From Actinomycetota bacterium (lineage in GTDB: Bacteria; Actinomycetota; Actinomycetes; Actinomycetales; Cellulomonadaceae): DNA of 5,497 bases. Of the stretch, positions 1 to 4,204 are shown one piece after another. The stretch spans positions 1 through 5,497 of the forward strand of contig JAHIJU010000493.1 of NCBI GenBank assembly GCA_018898235.1. The letters run 5' to 3'. Position 1 is the stretch's first letter. Every line of letters begins with the position of its first letter. The position numbers and the translations under genes were made by a program. The notes under the pieces were generated by a model. The model was not told where the DNA came from, made no database searches, and saw only the letters and a program-made list of their open reading frames with translations.

Positions 1-536
1 ACGAGGCCGGCGTTCAGCACGCACGACCCGACCAGCAGGAGCAGCGGCGTGCGGGAGTCGCCGAGCGCGCGGATCACGCCGCACAAGTAGTTGAACGCGA
101 GCATCGCGGCGAGCCCGCCGTACTGCACCGCGGCGAACGTCGTCGCGTCATCGAGCAGCTCGGCCGGGGTGTTGAGCGCGGTGAGCACCGTGCGTGCCGT
201 CGGCACCGAGGCCGCCGTGAGCACGACGGCGATCCCGACGCAGGCCAGGGCCCCGGCGGCCACGGCCCGCCGCAGCGCGGCGCCGTCGCCGGCCCCGAAG
301 GCGCGGGCGACCGGGATCGCGAAGCCGCTGGTCGCGCCGAGGGTGAACCCGATCAGCAGGAAGGCGAGGCCGCCGGTGCTGCCGACCGCGGCGAGCGCGT
401 CGACGCCGACGAGCCGGCCGACGACGGCGGCGTCGACGAGGGAGTACAGCTGCTGGACGACGCTGCCCACCAGCAGGGGCAGTGCGAAGGAGGCGATGAG
501 CCGGGCGGGCGGCCCGGAGGTCAGGTTGGTCGTCAT
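1..536 (-). CDS. MATE-family efflux transporter, N-terminal part (runs off the left edge)
   Basis: Translation of the minus strand from ATG at 536 gives 178 residues with no stop before the window edge. MATE proteins are usually about 440-460 residues, so roughly 40% is present. They are 12-helix inner-membrane antiporters that export cationic drugs or metabolites in exchange for Na+ or H+. The family pattern is clear: residues 28-44 (QQLYSLVDAAVVGRLVG) followed by ALAAVG at 47-52 is the typical first helix and loop, and RALGDSRTP at 156-164 is the conserved segment after the fourth helix. Hydrophobic stretches lie at about 13-40, 48-75, 91-112 and 134-155, with another beginning near 165. 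A GGAG element (plus-strand 544-547) lies seven bases upstream of the ATG and supports this start. The gene is divergent from tsaD. The substrate cannot be told from sequence, and the DinF and NorM subgroups cannot be separated with this fragment. Confidence 0.93.
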   Translation of the reverse strand, partial: MTTNLTSGPPARLIASFALPLLVGSVVQQLYSLVDAAVVGRLVGVDALAAVGSTGGLAFLLIGFTLGATSGFAIPVARAFGAGDGAALRRAVAAGALACVGIAVVLTAASVPTARTVLTALNTPAELLDDATTFAAVQYGGLAAMLAFNYLCGVIRALGDSRTPLLLLVGSCVLNAGL

Positions 537-554
537 GCGGGTGCTCCGACGAGC

Positions 555-576
555 GGGTGGACCGGGTGGGACGGGG
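555..576 (+). other. G-quadruplex-type motif in the divergent intergenic region
   Basis: Four G runs of at least three bases occur at 555-557, 564-566, 568-570 and 573-576, with loops of 6, 1 and 2 bases, which meets the usual G3-N1-7 rule. It lies within the predicted leader of the MATE transcript, on the template strand, so the RNA itself would be C-rich there. Such motifs arise often by chance in genomes this GC-rich, so function is uncertain. Confidence 0.35.
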
Positions 577-619
577 TCGCGCCGCCCCACGACAGGGGGT
601 GCCCGGTGCCCGTGCCACC

Positions 620-649
620 ACGGTAGGTCGCCGATCGGCCCGGTGTCGA
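620..649 (-). promoter_or_regulatory. Candidate sigma-70-type promoter for the MATE gene
   Basis: Read on the minus strand, TCGACA (649-644) is a 5/6 match to TTGACA. It is followed after 18 bases by TACCGT (625-620), which fits the actinobacterial -10 pattern TANNNT. Transcription would begin near 612, giving a leader of about 75 bases before the ATG at 536. It is the only TANNNT hexamer I see on this strand in the intergenic region. The assignment is by pattern and spacing only. Confidence 0.45.
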
Positions 650-659
650 ATCGTTTCGA
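646..659. repeat. Short inverted repeat TCGAA-N4-TTCGA
   Basis: A perfect 5-bp inverted repeat, TCGAA (646-650) and TTCGA (655-659), separated by four bases. It overlaps the candidate -35 of the MATE promoter and would be well placed to bind a dimeric repressor. It resembles the actinobacterial SOS box at first sight, but the half-site spacing is two bases too short for LexA. No regulator gene is in the window to pair with it. Confidence 0.35.
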
Positions 660-664
660 GAACC

Positions 665-680
665 TCGCCCACTCGGGCGA
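665..680. repeat. Inverted repeat TCGCCC-N4-GGGCGA upstream of tsaD
   Basis: A perfect 6-bp inverted repeat, TCGCCC (665-670) and GGGCGA (675-680), with spacer ACTC. The pentamer CCTCG is also repeated directly at 663-667 and 681-685. The element covers the place where the -35 box of the tsaD promoter would fall, and no good -35 hexamer is visible there. It could be an operator or activator site; this is inferred from position alone. Confidence 0.35.
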
Positions 681-694
681 CCTCGCTGTCCACC

Positions 695-706
695 TATCCT
701 GGGTGG
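695..706 (+). promoter_or_regulatory. Probable leaderless promoter of tsaD (-10 TATCCT)
   Basis: TATCCT at 695-700 fits the actinobacterial -10 pattern TANNNT and is followed by exactly six bases before the GTG at 707. That is the spacing expected when transcription starts on the first base of the start codon. No Shine-Dalgarno-like sequence is usable before the GTG, which agrees with a leaderless mRNA. The -35 region (about 672-677) is a poor match. Confidence 0.55.
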
Positions 707-1747
707 GTGCCTGCCCCGCTCGTCCTCGGCCTGGAGTCCTCCTGCGACGAGACCGGTGTCGGCCTCGTCCGCGGCTACGAGCTGCTTGCCGACGAGGTCG
801 CCTCCTCGGTCGACGAGCACGCCCGGTTCGGCGGGATCATCCCGGAGATCGCCTCGCGGGCGCACCTGGAGGCCATGGTCCCGACCCTGACCCGCGCGCT
901 GGATGCGGCGGGCGTCCGGTTGAGCGATGTCGACGCCCTCGCCGTGACCGCCGGTCCGGGGCTCGTCGGCCCGCTCACCGTCGGGACCGCCGCAGCCAAG
1001 GCGCTCGCGCTCGCGCTCGACCGTCCGCTGTACGGCGTGAACCACGTGGTCGGTCACGCCGTCGTCGACGAGCTGGTGCACGGGCCGTTCGACGAACGCG
1101 TGCTGGCCCTCGTCGTGTCCGGCGGGCACTCCTCGCTGCTGCTGCTCGAGGACACCGTGCACGTGACCGAGCTCGGCTCGACGCTCGACGACGCGGCCGG
1201 GGAAGCGTTCGACAAGGTCGGCCGGCTGCTGGGGTTGCCGTACCCCGGTGGTCCGCACATCGACCGGCTCGCCCGACAGGGCGACGCGACAGCCATCCGG
1301 TTCCCGCGCGGGCTGACCGCCGCCAAGGACCAGGCGAGCCACGCGACGGACTTCTCGTTCTCGGGCCTCAAGACGGCGGTCGCCCGCTGGGTCGAGGCGC
1401 GCCAGGACGCGGGTCTCGACGTGCCGCTCGCCGATGTGGCCGCCTCGTTCTCGGCCGCCGTCGCCGATGTGCTCACCGCCAAGTCGATCGCCGCCTGCCG
1501 TGCGCACGGCGTCGCCACGCTCGTCGTCGGAGGCGGCTTCTCCGCGAACTCCCAGCTGCGCGAGCTGGCGGCGGCCCGCTGCGCGGAGGCGGGCATCGAG
1601 CTGCGGATCCCGCCGATCCGCTACTGCACCGACAACGGCGCGATGATCGCGGCCCTCGGCTCGGCCGTGGTCGCGCGCGGCCTGCCGGCGAGCCCGCCCG
1701 AGTTCGGCGTGGACTCGACGATGCCCCTCACCCAGGTGCTCGCCTAG
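707..1747 (+). CDS. tsaD: tRNA N6-adenosine threonylcarbamoyltransferase TsaD
   Basis: TsaD transfers the threonylcarbamoyl group from threonylcarbamoyl-AMP (made by TsaC/Sua5) to A37 of tRNAs reading ANN codons, working in the cytoplasm with TsaB and TsaE. The 346-residue product matches the usual length of about 340. In order it shows LGLESSCDETGVG (7-19, ASKHA nucleotide fold), the metal-binding NHVVGH (His113, His117), VVSGGHSSLL (136-145), GSTLDDAAGEAFDKVGR (157-173), GGPHIDRLA (181-189), FSFSGLKTAV (216-225), GGGFSANSQL (275-284) and CTDNGAMIA (307-315), whose Asp309 is the third expected metal ligand. The family hallmark begins only seven residues in, so GTG 707 is the sensible start; the open frame to its left is antisense to the MATE gene and intergenic. 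Expression is probably constitutive from a leaderless promoter. The tsaB and rimI genes often found beside actinobacterial tsaD are not in the window. Confidence 0.97.
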   Translation: MPAPLVLGLESSCDETGVGLVRGYELLADEVASSVDEHARFGGIIPEIASRAHLEAMVPTLTRALDAAGVRLSDVDALAVTAGPGLVGPLTVGTAAAKALALALDRPLYGVNHVVGHAVVDELVHGPFDERVLALVVSGGHSSLLLLEDTVHVTELGSTLDDAAGEAFDKVGRLLGLPYPGGPHIDRLARQGDATAIRFPRGLTAAKDQASHATDFSFSGLKTAVARWVEARQDAGLDVPLADVAASFSAAVADVLTAKSIAACRAHGVATLVVGGGFSANSQLRELAAARCAEAGIELRIPPIRYCTDNGAMIAALGSAVVARGLPASPPEFGVDSTMPLTQVLA

Positions 1748-1809
1748 AGCCCCGACCGGCGCGGGAGCTCCGGCTTCAGCGGGCCGGGCATCCTGCCGAG
1801 TACGCAGGT

Positions 1810-2487
1810 GTGAACGACCTGGTTGCCGTTGTCCTGATGCTGGCGGCGCTGTTCGGCCCACCCCTGGTCCTGCGGCTGTTGGTGGTGGGCGCCGCTGCCC
1901 GGGCCGCGAAGGAGCCGTGGTTGCGTCGCAGCCTGCTGCGCGCACCGTTGCACCGGGGGTTCTACCGGTTCGCCGTGCGGGTCCCGTCGTATCCGGTCGA
2001 CCCCTACAACCTGAGCGTCCCGGTCGAGATCCTCCCGTTCGGTGACGGGCGGCCCGGTGAGCGCATGTGGCTACCGTGCCGCCCGGCGACGCGTCAGCGA
2101 GACCTCGGACCCGACGGCTCCCGGGCGGATGTCACGGTGCAGGTGGCCCCCGACCTGCGGTTCACGGTGGTGTGCCTCGGCCGGATCGGCTGGGAGTACC
2201 ACGGTCACGTCCTGACGGCAGCGCACGAGCGGGTGCTGCCGCAGCCCGGCGGTCCGGTCGCCTGGGAGCCGCCGTTCTACGAGGCCACGACGCCGATCGG
2301 ACCCGCCTGGCGTCGTACAGTGCTGCTGCCTGGTGGCCGTCGGCTCACCGACGTCCACCTGGACCACGACGGATGGGCCTACGTGATCGGGGTCCTGCAC
2401 GCGCCGACGCGACAGGACGCCGAGTGGTTCCGTGACGTCATCCTGCGCACCTGGACCTGGATCGACGCGGGGACGGGCCGAACGTAG
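1810..2487 (+). CDS. Hypothetical protein with one N-terminal membrane segment
   Basis: I do not recognise this 225-residue protein. Residues 4-29 form one hydrophobic segment (LVAVVLMLAALFGPPLVLRL and onward), followed by basic residues (R31, K34, R39, R40), so by the positive-inside rule the C-terminal domain probably faces the cytoplasm. The rest is soluble and rich in aromatic residues and prolines: YRFAVRVPSYPVDPYN at 52-67, GWEYHGH at 127-133, WEPPFYEATTPIGPAWRRT at 152-170 and DGWAYVIGVLHAPTRQDAEW at 187-206, ending in TWTWI. The last part, a strand then a helix then a TWTW strand, is vaguely like PsbP/Mog1-type domains, but this is a weak impression. GTG 1810 was chosen because it precedes the whole hydrophobic segment; the ribosome binding site is poor, and ATG 1837 would cut into the segment. 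GC-biased third positions support coding. It follows tsaD by 62 bases and may be cotranscribed with it. Confidence 0.75.
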   Translation: MNDLVAVVLMLAALFGPPLVLRLLVVGAAARAAKEPWLRRSLLRAPLHRGFYRFAVRVPSYPVDPYNLSVPVEILPFGDGRPGERMWLPCRPATRQRDLGPDGSRADVTVQVAPDLRFTVVCLGRIGWEYHGHVLTAAHERVLPQPGGPVAWEPPFYEATTPIGPAWRRTVLLPGGRRLTDVHLDHDGWAYVIGVLHAPTRQDAEWFRDVILRTWTWIDAGTGRT

Positions 2488-2488
2488 G

Positions 2489-2540
2489 GATCGGCTGTGA
2501 GCCGGGCGCCGTCGCTCAGGTGACGGCCGGCCTGCCGATC
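2489..2540 (+). terminator. Long nested hairpin after the tsaD-side genes, candidate terminator
   Basis: Starting two bases after the TAG stop, three nested arm pairs occur: GATCGGC (2489-2495) with GCCGATC (2534-2540), GCCGG (2501-2505) with CCGGC (2527-2531), and CCGTC (2509-2513) with GACGG (2522-2526), closing on an eight-base loop. That is 17 paired bases with two interruptions. There is no T tract, but actinobacterial terminators often lack one. It overlaps the candidate promoter of the next gene, so the two functions could interact. Confidence 0.5.
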
Positions 2541-2541
2541 A
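2515..2541 (+). promoter_or_regulatory. Candidate sigma-28 (FliA-type) promoter for the FlxA-like gene
   Basis: CTCA (2515-2518), a 15-base spacer, then GCCGATCA (2534-2541), a 7/8 match to the flagellar sigma-28 -10 consensus GCCGATAA. As I recall it, the form used in motile actinobacteria is CTCA-N15-17-GCCGATAA, which this matches in both boxes and spacing. Transcription would start near 2548, leaving about 20 bases of leader that hold the ribosome binding site at 2557-2562. Caution: GCCGATC is also the 3' arm of the nested hairpin, so this match could have another cause. Confidence 0.5.
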
Positions 2542-2568
2542 GACAGGTGACCCACCAGGAGGACCATC

Positions 2569-2898
2569 ATGAGCGTCTCGGCCGTCGGCCCCACCGGCAC
2601 CAGCGGCAGCACCGCCGTCAGCAGCCAGATCGCGTCCTTGCGCAAGCAGGTGGCCCAGCTCAACAAGCAGCTCGCGGACGAGGTGACGTCCGCCGACGAC
2701 GCCAAGACCAAGGAGCTCAAGCAGCAGCTGATCAGCCAGCAGATCATGGTGCTGGAGGCCAGGATCGCCGCGCTGGCGAACCAGCAGATCGAGCGTCAGG
2801 CCACCGCATCGACCTCGCAGACCTCCGCGGCGACCGCCCGGGCACGGACCGCGCAGTCGGCCGACGGTGCCGGCCGGACGATCGACCTCCAGCTCTAG
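2569..2898 (+). CDS. FlxA-like small coiled-coil protein
   Basis: The 109-residue product has a flexible Ser/Thr/Gly-rich start (1-18), two amphipathic helical stretches (about 19-38 and 46-76) joined by the acidic turn TSADDAKT (40-47), and an Ala/Ser/Thr/Gln tail. Hydrophobic residues recur at helical spacing (I21, L24, V28, L31, L35; L50, L54, I59, L62, I66, L69), typical of a coiled coil. The arrangement, with the IASLRKQVAQLNKQLAD stretch (21-37) and QQLISQQIMVLEARIAAL (52-69), looks like the FlxA-like family. E. coli FlxA is a flagellar-regulon protein of unknown role whose gene is read by sigma-28. There is no signal peptide or membrane segment. A strong AGGAGG (2557-2562) lies six bases before the ATG and fixes the start. 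The candidate sigma-28 promoter agrees with the family assignment. A generic coiled-coil protein remains possible. Confidence 0.82.
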   Translation: MSVSAVGPTGTSGSTAVSSQIASLRKQVAQLNKQLADEVTSADDAKTKELKQQLISQQIMVLEARIAALANQQIERQATASTSQTSAATARARTAQSADGAGRTIDLQL

Positions 2899-2899
2899 C

Positions 2900-2925
2900 C
2901 GGGCCTACAGCGGCCGGCCGGCCCG
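2900..2925. terminator. Possible bidirectional hairpin between convergent genes
   Basis: CGGGCC (2900-2905) pairs with GGCCCG (2920-2925) around a 14-base loop made mostly of GGCC repeats. It lies just after the FlxA-like stop (2896-2898) and spans the stop of the minus-strand ligase gene (2905-2907). The gap between the two genes is only 6 bases, so any terminator here must overlap coding sequence. There is no T tract on either side and GGCC runs are common in this genome, so support is weak. Confidence 0.25.
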
Positions 2926-4050
2926 CATCTCGTCGACCAGGAGCTGGACGACGGCCGTCAGGTCACCGTCGTTGCGCCGGGCGACCGTCCGTTGGCGCTG
3001 GTAGGAGGCGCCCCGGCGCAGGATGGTCGCGATCTGGTCGAGCTCGTGCGTGCAGCCGAGCCGCGCCGCCACCGGTTCGAGGTCGGCGACCCACCGCGCG
3101 ACGGAATCGGTGACCAGCTCCTCGTCGCCCGCGTCGTTGGTGATGATGATCGCGTCCATGCCGTACCGGGCCGAGCGCCACTTGTTCTCCTGGAGGAACC
3201 AGGACGGCATGGTGGGCAGCGGACGCCCCTGGTCGAGCAGGGTCGAGAAGTGCTCGACGAAGCAGTGGGTGAGCGCGCTGACGGCACCGAGCTCCAGCAG
3301 GTTCGTGGCCCCGTCGGCCACCCGGATCTCGAGCGTGCCGAAGTGCGGCGCCGGCCGGATGTCCCAGCGCAGCTCGTTGAACTGGTCGATGACGCCGACG
3401 TGCAGCATGTCGCCCACGTACTGCTCGAGCTGCTGCCACTCGTCGAAGCCCGGTGGCAGGCCGGCGGTCGGCAGCTGCTGGAAGAGCAGCGCCCGGTTCG
3501 AGGCGTAGCCGGTGTCCTCGCCGCCCCAGAACGGTGAGGACGCCGACAACGACTGCAGGTGCGGGAAGACGGTCAGCATCGCCCGCGAGATCGGCAGCAC
3601 CTTGTCCCGGTCCTCGATGCCCACGTGCACGTGGACGCCGTAGATCAGCATCTGCCGGCCCCACCACTGGGTGCGGTCGATGAGCGTGGCGTACCGCTCC
3701 TTGTCGGTGACCTTCTGCCGCGAGGCCTGGGCGAACGGGTGGGTCCCGCCGCCGGCGAGCTCGATCCGCAGCGGGGCGGCGATCTCCTGGACCTGGTCGA
3801 GCGCGCGTTGCAGGTCCCCGGTCGCCTGGCCGACGGTCCGGCACACGCCCGAGGCGACCTCGATGGTGTTGAGCAGCAGCTCCTGCTTGATGGCCGGGTG
3901 CTCGGAGCCGTCGGGGGAGACCTGGGCGAGGATCGCCGAGGCGGCCTGGCGCAGGTCCCCGGAGTCGGCGTCGACGAGTGCGACCTCCCACTCCAGGCCG
4001 ACGGTGGATCGTGGTGAGGTGGCGAACCCGAGCCGGGCGGGTGCTGCCAT
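2905..4050 (-). CDS. YbdK-type carboxylate-amine ligase (glutamate-cysteine ligase family 2)
   Basis: The 381-residue product belongs to the GCS2 family, ATP-dependent ligases that join a carboxylate, classically glutamate, to an amine such as that of cysteine. E. coli YbdK has only weak glutamate-cysteine ligase activity and the natural substrate is unknown; actinobacterial members are often labelled glutamate-cysteine ligase by default. Visible landmarks are GLEWEVALVD (18-27, acidic metal/ATP site), KQELLLNTIEVASGVC (55-70), GGGTHPFA (100-107), GVHVHVGIED (138-147), SSPFWGGEDTGYASNRALLF (171-190), RWDIRPAPHFGTLEIRVAD (228-246) and ENKWRSARYGMDA (288-300). ATG 4050 puts GLEWE near the N-terminus as usual and has GGGA seven bases upstream. 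A GTG at 4140 would add 30 Arg-rich residues not typical of the family. It shares orientation with the methyltransferase gene 154 bases upstream, and that spacer has no TANNNT box, so it may depend on upstream transcription. Ergothioneine-type EgtA activity is less likely, as no egt genes are adjacent. Confidence 0.93.
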   Translation of the reverse strand: MAAPARLGFATSPRSTVGLEWEVALVDADSGDLRQAASAILAQVSPDGSEHPAIKQELLLNTIEVASGVCRTVGQATGDLQRALDQVQEIAAPLRIELAGGGTHPFAQASRQKVTDKERYATLIDRTQWWGRQMLIYGVHVHVGIEDRDKVLPISRAMLTVFPHLQSLSASSPFWGGEDTGYASNRALLFQQLPTAGLPPGFDEWQQLEQYVGDMLHVGVIDQFNELRWDIRPAPHFGTLEIRVADGATNLLELGAVSALTHCFVEHFSTLLDQGRPLPTMPSWFLQENKWRSARYGMDAIIITNDAGDEELVTDSVARWVADLEPVAARLGCTHELDQIATILRRGASYQRQRTVARRNDGDLTAVVQLLVDEMRAGRPL

Positions 4051-4104
4051 CACACTGTCCCGACCTTGGCGCGTCCCGTCCTGGCGTGCATGGCGCGATC
4101 CTCG

Positions 4105-4118
4105 CACGGGCGCCCGTG
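4105..4118. repeat. 14-bp perfect palindrome CACGGGCGCCCGTG
   Basis: A perfect 14-bp palindrome with no spacer, about 55 bases upstream of the ligase start. Its position between the methyltransferase and ligase genes would suit an operator controlling the ligase or a processing site in a joint transcript. The palindrome is entirely G/C apart from its outer A/T pair, so chance is not excluded. Confidence 0.35.
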
Positions 4119-4158
4119 GGTCCGCCGCGCGACGCGTCACCTGCGTCGGGCCGGGGTG

Positions 4159-4198
4159 GGGGTGTCCACGTCGTGGCGCACCCCGGCCGCCTCGGGGT
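4159..4198 (-). terminator. Two overlapping hairpins after the methyltransferase gene, candidate terminator
   Basis: Seven bases beyond the stop codon, read on the minus strand, ACCCCG (plus 4180-4185) and CGGGGT (4193-4198) form a 6-bp stem with a seven-base loop. The adjoining GGGGTG (4159-4164) can pair with CACCCC (4179-4184), with an inner CCAC (4166-4169)/GTGG (4173-4176) stem, giving 10 paired bases and a three-base loop. Both use 4180-4184, so only one can form at a time. There is no T tract. It may be a terminator or an attenuator-like switch ahead of the ligase gene. Confidence 0.4.
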
Positions 4199-4204
4199 CC
4201 GGAC

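Noticed and set aside
630..637. A second sigma-28 -10 box (GCCGATCG)
   Set aside because: The last bases fit poorly, no CTCA or TAAA lies about 15 bases upstream, and the match is explained by the small palindrome CCGATCGG.
644..659. LexA SOS box controlling a DinF-like MATE gene
   Set aside because: The actinobacterial SOS box is TCGAAC-N4-GTTCGA, with six bases between TCGAA and TTCGA. Here the gap is four, so LexA would not be expected to bind.
1748..1809. Terminator or promoter between tsaD and the next gene
   Set aside because: Only a short GGAGCTCC palindrome and scattered GC inverted repeats were seen; there is no convincing stem-loop or -10 box, so cotranscription is the simpler reading.
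533..1945. A 470-codon open frame on the minus strand across tsaD
   Set aside because: It is antisense to a clear tsaD, has no family motifs and is Arg/Gly/Asp-rich in the way GC-rich shadow frames are.
91..2487. A 798-codon open frame on the plus strand, as if tsaD's region and the next gene were one giant protein
   Set aside because: Its first part is antisense to the MATE gene and out of frame with tsaD. The low-complexity Arg/Ala-rich translation is typical of shadow frames in high-GC DNA; only the segment from 1810 is a credible gene.
2517..2551. Direct repeat CAGGTGAC at 2517-2524 and 2544-2551 as a regulator binding pair
   Set aside because: Only two 8-bp copies, 27 bases apart, in a short GC-rich spacer already crowded with hairpin and promoter elements; there is no independent support.
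4051..4140. An upstream GTG start giving the ligase a 30-residue N-terminal extension
   Set aside because: The extra residues are Arg-rich low-complexity sequence outside the family pattern, and the ATG at 4050 has a usable GGGA ribosome binding site.
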